The notes beneath the pieces are model-generated. The model was given only the letters and a program-made list of their open reading frames with translations, ran no database searches and was not told where the DNA came from. Below, piece after piece: positions 1-7,263 of a stretch of DNA of 64,000 nucleotides (position 1 is the stretch's first letter; every line of letters begins with the position of its first letter). Location of the stretch: positions 124,001 to 188,000 of the forward strand of contig NZ_AUDM01000003.1 of NCBI RefSeq assembly GCF_000425465.1, given 5' to 3'. Source of the DNA: Flavobacterium filum DSM 17961. GTDB lineage: Bacteria > Bacteroidota > Bacteroidia > Flavobacteriales > Flavobacteriaceae. Both the position numbers and the translations under genes were made by a program.

Positions 1-122
1 ATGCGATTGTTGTAAAGAAAAAACTTAAAAAAAACAAATCAATACAAGTTGAAATCAAAGAAAGTCTAACAACCGAAATAGATTCTTTAATCACTCAAAA
101 AGACAGTCTTGAAACAAATTAG
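1..122 (+). CDS. C-terminal end of an unknown gene, cut by the window edge
   Basis: The third reading frame is open from the window edge to a TAG at 120-122 and encodes about 39 residues rich in Lys, Glu, Ser and Thr, ending in SLETN. Its stop codon overlaps the TTG start of the next gene by 14 bases, which suggests a translationally coupled upstream partner. The fragment is too short and too simple to assign to a family, and a chance open frame of this length in AT-rich DNA is possible. Confidence 0.45.
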   Translation, partial: AIVVKKKLKKNKSIQVEIKESLTTEIDSLITQKDSLETN

Positions 123-909
123 CATTTTAGGTTGCGGCTGGTTAGGAATGCCTTTGGCGAAACATTTGCTACAAAATGGCTATTCGATAAAAGGTTCAAC
201 TACAACGGAAACAAAATTAGAAATTCTAAAAAATGAAGGAATTTCACCTTTTTTAATTTCGCTTAAAGCGAATGAACTTCCGCGTAATAGTAACGCTTTT
301 TTAGAAAATTCAGAAGTTTTAATCATCAATATTCCACCAGGATTAAGAGGAAATTCCGGTGAAAATTTCGTGGCGAAAATGGAAAATTTCATTCCGTTTA
401 TCGAAAAATCATCGGTTAAAAAAGTGCTTTTTGTGAGTTCTACTTCGGTTTATGCTGATGTAAATCAAGTTGTAACGGAAGAAACTGTTCCAAATCCGGA
501 AACGGAAAGTGGAAAACAATTGCTAATTTCTGAAAATTTACTTTTAAATAATTCAAATTTTCAATCTACAATTCTCCGATTTGGCGGATTAATTGGCGAA
601 GACCGTCATCCTATAAATTTTTTAGCAGGAAGAAATAATATTGAAAATCCGCAAGCACCAATCAACTTAATTCATCAACAGGATTGCATAGAAATTATTC
701 AAAAAATCATTGAAAAAGAAGTTTGGAATACGGTTTTAAATGCTGTTGCTCCATTTCATCCCACTCGAAAAAAATATTATACAGAAAAAGCGTCAGAACA
801 AAATTTAGCTCCGCCACAATTTAATGAAAATGAGCATTCTGTAGGCAAAACGGTTTCATCAAACAAATTGATTCAACTTTTAAACTATCAATTTAAAAAT
901 TTAGGTTAA
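109..909 (+). CDS. NAD(P)-binding epimerase/dehydratase-like protein (atypical SDR, YeeZ-like)
   Basis: A 266-residue soluble protein. The N-terminus holds a Rossmann dinucleotide-binding motif, GCGWLG at residues 8-13, followed by a helix. Near residue 110 comes SSTSVYAD, the strand and tyrosine region typical of extended or atypical short-chain dehydrogenases. The length fits the single-domain YeeZ-like group of NAD-dependent epimerase/dehydratase proteins. The substrate is unknown. The only usable start is TTG at 109, because the frame is closed just upstream at 88-90 and there is no ATG before the Rossmann motif. The start overlaps the tail of the preceding frame, so the pair may be co-transcribed. 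The product of gpsA follows after 28 bases but appears to have its own promoter. Confidence 0.82.
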   Translation: MKQISILGCGWLGMPLAKHLLQNGYSIKGSTTTETKLEILKNEGISPFLISLKANELPRNSNAFLENSEVLIINIPPGLRGNSGENFVAKMENFIPFIEKSSVKKVLFVSSTSVYADVNQVVTEETVPNPETESGKQLLISENLLLNNSNFQSTILRFGGLIGEDRHPINFLAGRNNIENPQAPINLIHQQDCIEIIQKIIEKEVWNTVLNAVAPFHPTRKKYYTEKASEQNLAPPQFNENEHSVGKTVSSNKLIQLLNYQFKNLG

Positions 910-912
910 ATT

Positions 913-920
913 TACCTTTG
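913..920 (+). promoter_or_regulatory. Bacteroidota -7 promoter element for gpsA
   Basis: TACCTTTG followed by C matches the Bacteroidota -7 consensus TAnnTTTG and lies 17 bases before the gpsA ATG. No good TTG-type -33 box is visible at the expected spacing, so this rests on the -7 element and its position in a short gene gap. Confidence 0.6.
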
Positions 921-937
921 CAAACTAAACAAACAAA

Positions 938-1933
938 ATGAACAATTCTCCAAAATTTGCTGTAATTGGCGGCGGAAGCTGGGCTACGGCCATAGCAAAA
1001 ATGCTTTGTGTTAATCAATCGCAAATCTGTTGGTACATGCGAAATCAAAACGCAATCGACCATATCAAAACAGAAAAACACAACCCAAATTACTTGAGTT
1101 CCGTTGAATTTGATACCAAAAAATTACACCTAACCACCGATATAAACGAAGCGGTGAGTTATGCCGATATTTTAATTTTTGCCATTCCATCTGCTTTTTT
1201 AAATACAGAATTAGAAAAATTAACCGAATCCATAAACGATAAAGTGATTTTTTCTGCCATTAAAGGAATCGTACCTGAAACGTTTTTGATTGTTGGCGAA
1301 CATTTTCATAAACAATACAACATTCCGTATGAAAATATTGGTGTAATCACCGGTCCGTGTCACGCAGAAGAAGTAGCGTTAGAACGTCTTTCCTACTTAA
1401 CGATTGCTTGTGCTGATGCGTCAAAAGCTAAAATTGTTGCTAAAAATCTGAACAGCAATTACATCAAAACCAAAATTTCAGACGATATTATCGGTACAGA
1501 ATATGCGGCAATGCTAAAAAATATTTACGCCATTGCGGCCGGAATGGCTCACGGTTTGGGTTATGGCGATAATTTTCAAGCTTTATTAATGAGCAATGCC
1601 ATTCGCGAAATGAAAAAATTCATCCGAAAAGTACATAAAATGAAACGAAACATCAATGATTCGGCCTATTTAGGCGATTTATTAGTAACCGGTTATTCCG
1701 TGTTTTCACGTAACCGAATGTTCGGAAACATGATCGGAAAAGGCTATACCGTAAAAAGTGCCATGATGGAAATGAGTATGGTTGCCGAAGGCTATTATGC
1801 CGTGAAAAGTGCTTACAAACTCAACCAAGATTACAAAGCCAAAACGCCAATCATTGATGCGGTTTATCAAATTTTATATGAAAGTAAAGACCCAAAAGGT
1901 GTGTTTAAAAAATTGACGGATAAGTTGGATTAA
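938..1933 (+). CDS. gpsA: Glycerol-3-phosphate dehydrogenase [NAD(P)+]
   Basis: Cytosolic enzyme that reduces dihydroxyacetone phosphate to sn-glycerol-3-phosphate, the backbone for phospholipid synthesis. The protein has 331 residues, normal for GpsA. The NAD-binding motif GGGSWATAIAK is near residues 11-21. SAIKGI and ITGPCHAEEVA follow in the middle, then EYAAMLKNIYAIAAG with the catalytic lysine, and GDNFQALL in the all-helical C-terminal domain. It starts at an ATG 17 bases after a TAnnTTTG element. It converges on the next gene, with a heptamer palindrome between them that may act as terminator. Confidence 0.96.
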   Translation: MNNSPKFAVIGGGSWATAIAKMLCVNQSQICWYMRNQNAIDHIKTEKHNPNYLSSVEFDTKKLHLTTDINEAVSYADILIFAIPSAFLNTELEKLTESINDKVIFSAIKGIVPETFLIVGEHFHKQYNIPYENIGVITGPCHAEEVALERLSYLTIACADASKAKIVAKNLNSNYIKTKISDDIIGTEYAAMLKNIYAIAAGMAHGLGYGDNFQALLMSNAIREMKKFIRKVHKMKRNINDSAYLGDLLVTGYSVFSRNRMFGNMIGKGYTVKSAMMEMSMVAEGYYAVKSAYKLNQDYKAKTPIIDAVYQILYESKDPKGVFKKLTDKLD

Positions 1934-1939
1934 TTTTTA

Positions 1940-2019
1940 GAAAATAGATTATAGAATAAAGAAAATAGACAAGACACTTATAATTTTAGTCTATTTTCTA
2001 TTCTCTTTGTTCTATATTC
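1940..2019. repeat. Inverted heptamer array between convergent genes
   Basis: Left arm in exact 7-bp steps: GAAAATA, GATTATA, GAATAAA, GAAAATA (1940-1967). Right arm: TATTTTC, TATTCTC, TTTGTTC, TATATTC (1992-2019). The two arms are inverted versions of the same degenerate word, so the region can fold into a hairpin with a loop of about 24 bases. It fills the whole gap between gpsA and the convergent gene and may serve as a bidirectional terminator. Confidence 0.8.
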
Positions 2020-2021
2020 TT

Positions 2022-2429
2022 TTACTTCACCACCACCCCATTCTTAAACAAAACAGGCACTTCTTCCGTTGCTCGTTCGTTGATGGTATTTGTTCTGAAA
2101 GTAAATTTTTTGTCGTATAAGGTATTTCCAATGAAATAGGTTACCATGAATTCATTGTTTAAGGCCAAAACACTGGCTTCAATCATTTCAATTTTTACGG
2201 CAGAAACGGAAGGAATTTCAACAAAAGCATGACGTAAAAGCGAGGTTTTTTTCATTTCGCCATTAACGGTACCAAACGCTTTTGAAACGACCATCACGCT
2301 GTCTAATTTGAAGTCGCTGTCGTTGATGAGATAGACATTCCAAACGTTATCCATAAAGTCGTCGTTCCATTCTTGAATGGCGGCTAGAAAAACGTTTTCT
2401 ACTTTAGGAATGATAATGTCGGATTTCAT
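2022..2429 (-). CDS. Conserved hypothetical protein (135 aa)
   Basis: A small, soluble, acidic protein with no signal peptide, membrane segment or catalytic motif that I recognise. The pattern of alternating hydrophobic residues suggests a mostly beta fold. It lies downstream of pheS on the same strand, separated from it by a perfect CCTGACAGG-type palindrome. It has the look of a lineage-conserved flavobacterial gene, but I cannot assign a function. Confidence 0.75.
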   Translation of the reverse strand: MKSDIIIPKVENVFLAAIQEWNDDFMDNVWNVYLINDSDFKLDSVMVVSKAFGTVNGEMKKTSLLRHAFVEIPSVSAVKIEMIEASVLALNNEFMVTYFIGNTLYDKKFTFRTNTINERATEEVPVLFKNGVVVK

Positions 2430-2440
2430 GGGAATTTATT

Positions 2441-2475
2441 TAAACCTGACAGGTTTCGGAAACCTGTCAGGTTTA
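2441..2475. repeat. Perfect 35-bp palindrome, ACCTGACAGGT family
   Basis: Two 17-base arms (TAAACCTGACAGGTTTC and its exact complement) are separated by one base. Each arm is itself nearly palindromic around ACCTGACAGGT. The same core occurs in the two hairpins near 18.0 and 18.2 kb, so this is a dispersed palindromic repeat. It sits between the stop of pheS and the start of the next minus-strand gene and could also terminate pheS transcription. Confidence 0.85.
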
Positions 2476-2481
2476 TTTGTA

Positions 2482-3501
2482 TTATATACTCGTTTTAAAT
2501 TGCTCTAAAAAGCGAACATCATTTTCATAAAACATACGAATATCGCCAATTTGGTATAAAAGCATGGCAATGCGTTCGATTCCCATACCAAAAGCAAATC
2601 CGTTGTATTCATCAGAATTGATGCCACAGTTTTTCAACACATTTGGGTCAACCATTCCGCAGCCCATGATTTCCAACCAACCGGTTCCTTTGGTAATGCG
2701 ATAATCGGTTTCGGTTTTTAAACCCCAATAAATATCAACCTCTGCACTTGGTTCGGTAAAAGGAAAATAAGACGGTCTCAAACGAATTTTCGACTTTCCG
2801 AACATTTCTTTTGTAAAGTATAAAAGTGTTTGCTTTAAATCGGCAAACGAAACATCTTTGTCAATACACAACCCTTCCACTTGATGGAAAATACAGTGCG
2901 AACGCGAAGAAACGGCTTCATTACGGAAAACTCGTCCCGGAGAAATGGTTCTGATTGGCGGTTTGTTGTTTTCCATGTATCGCACCTGCACAGATGAAGT
3001 ATGTGTACGCAACAAAACATCAGGATTGGTTTGAATAAAAAACGTGTCCTGCATATCTCTTGCCGGATGATATTCCGGTAGATTTAATGCGGTGAAATTA
3101 TGCCAATCGTCTTCAATTTCAGGACCTTCGGAAACATTAAAACCAATATTGGAAAAAATATCGATAATTTGATTTTTCACTAACGAGATTGGATGACGAG
3201 AACCAATTGGAAATGGCTCACCCGGACGCGTTAAATCACCAAAAACACCCACCGATTCTTCTTTGCTTTCCAGCATTTCCTGAATAGATTTTACTTTTTC
3301 TTCTGCGGTGTTTTTCAACGTATTGATTACCTGACCAAATTCTTTTTTCTGTTCGTTTGGAACATTTTTAAATTCGGCAAACAAGTCTTTCAATAGACCT
3401 TTGCTACCTAAAAATTTAATTCGGAATTGTTCAAGAGTTGCTGCGTTATCCGTTTGAAAAGCTTGTGCTTCGCCAATGTATTCTTTAATCTTGTCTATCA
3501 T
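2482..3501 (-). CDS. pheS: Phenylalanine--tRNA ligase alpha subunit
   Basis: Catalytic alpha subunit of the class II phenylalanyl-tRNA synthetase, which charges tRNA-Phe as an alpha2-beta2 complex with PheT. The 339-residue protein has the N-terminal coiled-coil tRNA-binding arm (about residues 1-85), then the class II core. RTHTSSVQVRYM leads into motif 2 (GRVFRNEA, near 190), and motif 3, GFAFGMGIERIAML, is near the C-terminus. pheT is not adjacent in this window; separated pheS and pheT are common in Bacteroidota. A TAnnTTTG element lies 20 bases upstream of the start. Confidence 0.97.
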   Translation of the reverse strand: MIDKIKEYIGEAQAFQTDNAATLEQFRIKFLGSKGLLKDLFAEFKNVPNEQKKEFGQVINTLKNTAEEKVKSIQEMLESKEESVGVFGDLTRPGEPFPIGSRHPISLVKNQIIDIFSNIGFNVSEGPEIEDDWHNFTALNLPEYHPARDMQDTFFIQTNPDVLLRTHTSSVQVRYMENNKPPIRTISPGRVFRNEAVSSRSHCIFHQVEGLCIDKDVSFADLKQTLLYFTKEMFGKSKIRLRPSYFPFTEPSAEVDIYWGLKTETDYRITKGTGWLEIMGCGMVDPNVLKNCGINSDEYNGFAFGMGIERIAMLLYQIGDIRMFYENDVRFLEQFKTSI

Positions 3502-3520
3502 CGTTCGTGCTGTAAAGGTG

Positions 3521-3528
3521 CAAATTTA
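3521..3528 (-). promoter_or_regulatory. -7 promoter element for pheS
   Basis: On the minus strand this reads TAAATTTG followed by C, matching TAnnTTTG, 20 bases before the pheS start. A clear -33 box is not visible. Confidence 0.55.
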
Positions 3529-3543
3529 GGAAAAAGTTGGGAG

Positions 3544-3564
3544 GTGGAAAGTGGAAGGTGAGAG
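3544..3564. repeat. Heptamer array, GTGGAAA type
   Basis: Three consecutive 7-bp units: GTGGAAA, GTGGAAG, GTGAGAG. It lies in the gap between pheS and the upstream minus-strand gene and belongs to the period-7 arrays found across the window. Confidence 0.65.
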
Positions 3565-3584
3565 TTTTTATTAAAAACTGAAAA

Positions 3585-3941
3585 CTATTTAATCAATTCC
3601 TTCTCCAAAAAATAATGCACAATCGCTTCTTTCATTAATACAGCTTGCTCACCTGCTTTCAGAGGCGGAAGTTCTTCTTTTACTTTGTAATGCGGCCAAC
3701 CGTCGTTGTCATAAAAATCAAATTCATAATAGCCATACGGTTCGAGTAAACGACAAATGGCAATGTGCATCAAATTGATTTTTTCGTCTTTTTTGAAGGT
3801 TTGTTTTACTTTGCCCAATTCTTGCACCCCAATAAGATAAATAATGGCATCGAGGTCGAGTTCATCTCCGTCGGCAAATTGTTTGGAAAGTATGTTGACA
3901 ACGTTTTCCCAACGTTCTTTTAATTGAATATCTCTTGACAT
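3585..3941 (-). CDS. Conserved hypothetical protein (118 aa)
   Basis: A soluble acidic protein. It begins MSRDIQLKERWENVV and contains FADGDELDLDAIIYLIGVQELG, a mostly helical pattern, then an aromatic stretch (EPYGYYEFDFYDNDGWPHY) and a helical C-terminus. No known catalytic motif is visible. The composition suggests a small single-domain protein conserved in Bacteroidota. It has a TATCTTTG element about 60 bases upstream and a heptamer array beginning at the base before its start codon. Confidence 0.8.
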   Translation of the reverse strand: MSRDIQLKERWENVVNILSKQFADGDELDLDAIIYLIGVQELGKVKQTFKKDEKINLMHIAICRLLEPYGYYEFDFYDNDGWPHYKVKEELPPLKAGEQAVLMKEAIVHYFLEKELIK

Positions 3942-3969
3942 GATGGAAGATGGATGTAGGATGACGGAA
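3942..3969. repeat. Heptamer array, GATGGAA type
   Basis: Four consecutive 7-bp units: GATGGAA, GATGGAT, GTAGGAT, GACGGAA. The array abuts the start codon of the minus-strand gene, so it forms that gene's immediate 5' leader. Confidence 0.7.
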
Positions 3970-4001
3970 GAGTTTTTTCATCAATCATCCAAAATTTTTG
4001 G

Positions 4002-4009
4002 CAAAGATA
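4002..4009 (-). promoter_or_regulatory. -7 promoter element for the 118-aa gene
   Basis: On the minus strand this reads TATCTTTG followed by CC, matching TAnnTTTG. It lies about 60 bases upstream of the start codon at 3941, leaving a leader that includes the GATGGAA-type heptamer array. Confidence 0.5.
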
Positions 4010-4103
4010 AGTTTTTAGATTAAAACCATTAAAATTAAGACATTTTAGAATACAGATTTAAGAAATAAGAATAATTAAAAAAAATAAAAACTTAAATTAT
4101 TTA

Positions 4104-4160
4104 AACCATTAAGGTATTAAGATGTATAAAGACTTAATGTAACTTAATACCTTAATGGTT
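4104..4160. repeat. ATTAAG-family palindrome, copy 1
   Basis: AACCATTAAGGTATTAAG at 4104-4121 pairs perfectly with 4143-4160, with a 21-base loop. Related palindromes occur at 57922-57989 and 59047-59112. It lies downstream of batE, so it may end Bat-operon transcription as well as being a dispersed repeat. Confidence 0.8.
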
Positions 4161-4286
4161 CACAAAAAAGTTATTTTTGTTTAAAAAAAAGAAAACTTTT
4201 TTATGAACCCATTTTAGAAGCAATATCTTTTATGATGCCAATGGTTATCAATTGGATCTAAGATGAGAAAAAAGTGTATGAAGAAA

Positions 4287-5030
4287 CTACTTCAACTCCT
4301 TAATAGCTTCACTTAAAATCCATCCTTCGGTTTCATCGGTAAGTTCGATTTTTTTCCAATTATCAACCGTTTCTAACACAAAAACTTTGGTTCCTTCATG
4401 AAGAATGAAAGCATCGGTTGCGTTTTCACGAGGTTCATTTTTTACCGAAACTACTTCTGCAAAAACAATTGCCGGACGTTCCGATTCGTATAGATTTTTT
4501 TCGAAAATTGCCGCTCCAACAGCCATCAAAATCAAAATTGGAACGATAAACATTCCGACAAAAAAGATGCGTTTTGACAAGGTTGTGTGTGAAAAATAAT
4601 AGCCAATAAAAAACAGCAAAAACAAAACAGCCAATCCAACTGAAATATAGGCCCAGGAATTATAATGAAATAGTCCTGTGAAATTGCCTAGAATTTTTTC
4701 AAAACCCACTTTTTGAACTTCTTTTATATCGTCTATCGTGCTGTTCTTCGCGAATTTTAGGTTGTTTTGAATGTCTTTGTCATTCGGACTAATCAACAAT
4801 GCTTTTTCATAATAATAAATAGCAGGAGCAATTTGGTTTAGTTTATAGTAACTGTTGGCCAAATTAAAATATAAATCGCACGATTCTTTTTTGCCTTTTA
4901 TAATACTTTCGTAAGCATTTATCGCTTCTTGATAATTGCCTTTTCGATAGTGTTCGTTTCCTTTATCAAAAACACTCTGAGCCCAAAGTGTTTGGGTGAG
5001 CAAGAGTAAAATATAGATGATATTTTTCAT
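4287..5030 (-). CDS. batE: BatE: TPR and SH3-like protein of the Bat operon
   Basis: Envelope protein of the Bacteroides aerotolerance type. A signal peptide (MKNIIYILLLLTQTLWAQ) is followed by TPR helices (NEHYRKGNYQEAINAYESII and a second repeat, about residues 25-95). Then come two membrane segments (about 125-145 and 155-180) and a C-terminal SH3-like domain ending EGWILSEAIKELK. The ATG at 5030 gives a proper signal peptide; an in-frame upstream ATG at 5084 would read through the inserted element's end repeat and is unlikely. In related genomes BatE usually follows BatD directly; here a GxxExxY element separates them. Confidence 0.85.
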   Translation of the reverse strand: MKNIIYILLLLTQTLWAQSVFDKGNEHYRKGNYQEAINAYESIIKGKKESCDLYFNLANSYYKLNQIAPAIYYYEKALLISPNDKDIQNNLKFAKNSTIDDIKEVQKVGFEKILGNFTGLFHYNSWAYISVGLAVLFLLFFIGYYFSHTTLSKRIFFVGMFIVPILILMAVGAAIFEKNLYESERPAIVFAEVVSVKNEPRENATDAFILHEGTKVFVLETVDNWKKIELTDETEGWILSEAIKELK

Positions 5031-5037
5031 TTTCTTT

Positions 5038-5071
5038 ACCACGAAGTTCACTAAGAAGGCACAAAGGTCAC
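5038..5071. repeat. Left inverted repeat of the GxxExxY element
   Basis: Begins ACCACGAAGTTCACTAAGAA and continues GGCACAAAGGTCAC. It matches the complement of 5464-5497 at 30 of 34 positions. It contains several spaced CAC/CACAAAG words. Confidence 0.8.
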
Positions 5072-5451
5072 TATAGAACGCCATTGATTACTCTTCGAAC
5101 TCCATTTTTTAATTGTTTAACATTAAAATTAATTAGCATTCCTAATTTACATTCTGTCAACTTCAAATAAGTCAAAATTTGAGCTAAATGAACTTCATTT
5201 AATGCTTCAACCGATTTCACTTCAACAATAAATTTATCTTCAATTATTATATCGATTCTGTAGCCAACATCCATTTTTACTTCTTCATAAATTAAAGGTA
5301 ACGCTTTCTGTTTTTCTACTTTTAACGATTGCTTTTTTAATTCATAAAACAAACACTCTTCATAAGCACTTTCCATCAATCCCGGACCTAAAGCCTTGTG
5401 AACTTTTAAGGCTGATTCAAAAACTATTTTTGCGATTTCATCTTCACTCAT
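5071..5451 (-). CDS. GxxExxY protein, PDDEXK-like nuclease fold
   Basis: A 126-residue protein of the GxxExxY family. The defining motif is visible as GLMESAY within ALGPGLMESAYEECLF (about residues 20-36). Further on, GYRIDIII and FIVEVKSVE give the D...ExK pattern of a PDDEXK-type nuclease core. The ending LKNGVRRVINGVL is typical of the family. The role of these proteins is not established. The gene fills a short element bounded by inverted repeats and splits batD from batE, so it does not look like a Bat component. A TSD or empty site in relatives would decide whether it is mobile. Confidence 0.9.
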   Translation of the reverse strand: MSEDEIAKIVFESALKVHKALGPGLMESAYEECLFYELKKQSLKVEKQKALPLIYEEVKMDVGYRIDIIIEDKFIVEVKSVEALNEVHLAQILTYLKLTECKLGMLINFNVKQLKNGVRRVINGVL

Positions 5452-5463
5452 AGTAAACTTTTT

Positions 5464-5497
5464 GTGCTCTTTGTGCCTTCTTAGTGACCTTTGTGGT
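5464..5497. repeat. Right inverted repeat of the GxxExxY element
   Basis: Reads GTGCTCTTTGTGCCTTCTTA and onward to GACCTTTGTGGT. It is the inverted partner of 5038-5071, and its last base is also the last base of the batD stop codon. Confidence 0.8.
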
Positions 5498-7263
5498 TAA
5501 CTAATTTGTTTTTCCAATTCCGAGATAACTTCTGCTGCTTTATCAAAATCGTTTTGCATCGCTACATTTGAAAACGGTGCATAACGAGCCAACTCACAAT
5601 TTTCGGTAATTTGAATGAATTTTTCAATCGTTTCAGGTTGGGCTTTTTTATCGGCTAAAAATTCTTTGATTAATTCTTTGCTCATTTCTGATGTTTCAAT
5701 TTTCAATTTGGCTTTCAAAAAGTTATGTAACGATTTTTCTAACGCAACATAAAACGGTTCTTTGTTACCTAATTGTTTTTTGGCTTCTGATAAATACTTC
5801 TTAGCCAATTTATTGTTCATTTTCAACTTATTACCAATCACATCACCGTCAATTGCTTCTTTTTTCTTTTTAAACAAAATAATAAATGGAATCAGTAAAA
5901 ACGGAATCCCCATCAAAACATAATAAGTTGCAGAGCCAAAGAAATCTTTTTTATTGATTTGAGATAATTTGGTTTTTAAATGAATGAATTTGAATTGATC
6001 TTGAGCCGAAACCGTTTTTTTCTCCACCGAAGCATTGTCTTGATTTATATTTCCGGCATTTGGCGAAGTTGGTCCATCCATTACATTGATGGTAATTTCG
6101 TTGGAAGCAATTGTTTTGTAGCTATTTGTTCCTAAATCGAAATACGAAAACTGCATTGGTTTGATCGTATAATTTCCTTTAAATTGTGGAATTATCGTGT
6201 ATTTATCGGAGATTTTTCCGTTCATTCCACTCAAAGGCGTATTCACATTTTCGGAATGAACCGGATCATACATTTCTAAAGCTGTTGGCACAACCGGCTT
6301 GGGCAAACTGAATAATTTTAAATTACCTGAACCGGAAACACTCACTTCCAAATCCATGCTTTCGCCATTTTTTAAAGTGGTTTTGGATGGTGTTACTTTG
6401 AAATCAAATTTACCAACGGCTCCTGAAAAATCAATTGGTTTTCCGTTCTCGGGAAGTGGTTTCACGTTAATGATTTTGCTTCCGGCAGAAACCCGCTTAT
6501 GGTCTTTGGTGAGCATTACTTGACCAAAAATATTTCGTCGATTGGTTGGCAATTCCACATCAATATCCAACGAAAGTGGTTCAATTTCAAGCTTTCCTGA
6601 TTTTTGTGGATATAAAACAGTTTTGCGAAGCACTACAAAACGAAAACGTTCACCATTGTAGGTTCCTTCTTCGGCAACTAATTGTTTAATGTCGATATTT
6701 TGGCTCCAAAAATCATTGTATTTGGGTTTGTCTAATTCCCGCCAATTCGTAATTCCGATATTGTGACTGAAATATAATTTGTAAACCACGGTAATAGGTT
6801 CATTCAAATACGGATTTGCTTTACTTACTTCGGCTACCAAATGTAAAGCGTCATTAATGGAAACCGAATTATCGTTAGGGTCGCGAGGTTGTTCAACCGC
6901 ATCGGTCACTTTTATAGCAATTGGTGTCGTTTTATAGACTTGACCATTATATTCTATCGAAGCTTGTTTGATTGTTAAGTTTCCTTTCTGCAAAGGCAAT
7001 AAAAAATAGGAATAGGTTTTGTTAAACGAACTTTTTCCATTCACCCACGACTGACTCACTTGTTGACTCGGCCCTGCCAACAATCGAAAACCTTCAAATG
7101 ACGGGGGAACAAAATTATCGCCATCCACATTCATGGTAAAATCAATTCGCAATCGTTCGTTTAATCCCAAAGATGTTTTACTTGCTTTGGCATCAAATTG
7201 AACTTGTGCAAAAAAGGTTTGACACGTTAATAATAGTATGAATACTAGTTTTTTCATTTTCAA
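5497..7263 (-). CDS. batD: BatD: large surface-exposed Bat protein
   Basis: A 588-residue protein with signal peptide (MKMKKLVFILLLTCQTFFAQ) and a long extracytoplasmic part built of Ig-like beta domains (about residues 20-440), including KASKTSLGLNERLRIDFTM and a second domain near VTPSKTTLKNGESM. One membrane helix (YYVLMGIPFLLIPFIILF, about 445-465) is followed by a helical cytoplasmic tail. This matches the BatD/BatD-like architecture. It starts one base after the end of batC, and its stop codon touches the inserted GxxExxY element. It presumably acts with the BatA/BatB VWA proteins at the inner membrane. Confidence 0.92.
   Translation of the reverse strand: MKMKKLVFILLLTCQTFFAQVQFDAKASKTSLGLNERLRIDFTMNVDGDNFVPPSFEGFRLLAGPSQQVSQSWVNGKSSFNKTYSYFLLPLQKGNLTIKQASIEYNGQVYKTTPIAIKVTDAVEQPRDPNDNSVSINDALHLVAEVSKANPYLNEPITVVYKLYFSHNIGITNWRELDKPKYNDFWSQNIDIKQLVAEEGTYNGERFRFVVLRKTVLYPQKSGKLEIEPLSLDIDVELPTNRRNIFGQVMLTKDHKRVSAGSKIINVKPLPENGKPIDFSGAVGKFDFKVTPSKTTLKNGESMDLEVSVSGSGNLKLFSLPKPVVPTALEMYDPVHSENVNTPLSGMNGKISDKYTIIPQFKGNYTIKPMQFSYFDLGTNSYKTIASNEITINVMDGPTSPNAGNINQDNASVEKKTVSAQDQFKFIHLKTKLSQINKKDFFGSATYYVLMGIPFLLIPFIILFKKKKEAIDGDVIGNKLKMNNKLAKKYLSEAKKQLGNKEPFYVALEKSLHNFLKAKLKIETSEMSKELIKEFLADKKAQPETIEKFIQITENCELARYAPFSNVAMQNDFDKAAEVISELEKQIS

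Larger units (their letters stand above)
3970..4286. other. Intergenic stretch with one promoter element and one large palindrome
   Basis: This spacer between the 118-aa gene and batE contains a TAnnTTTG element at 4002-4009 (minus strand) and an 18-bp-stem palindrome at 4104-4160. The remainder is AT-rich with no credible gene. A 25-codon minus-strand open stretch near 4203-4277 contains DPIDNHW, which resembles the end of a glyoxalase/VOC domain but is too short to call. Confidence 0.6.
5038..5497. mobile_element. 460-bp element with inverted-repeat ends carrying a single GxxExxY gene
   Basis: Ends at 5038-5071 and 5464-5497 are inverted repeats matching at 30 of 34 positions. Between them is only one gene, whose stop codon touches the left end and whose start is 12 bases from the right end. 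The element lies exactly between the batD stop codon (it supplies the first base of its complement) and the batE leader, in an otherwise tight operon. No transposase is present and no target-site duplication longer than a base is visible. Mobility is inferred from architecture only. Confidence 0.6.

Noticed and set aside
4203..4277. Minus-strand fragment with DPIDNHW, resembling the end of a VOC/glyoxalase domain
   Set aside because: Only about 25 open codons, no start or upstream domain; the motif is too short to separate a relic from chance.
5038..5084. Extended BatE start reading through the element end (MAFYSDLC...)
   Set aside because: It would translate the inverted repeat and bury the signal peptide; the ATG at 5030 gives a normal export signal.
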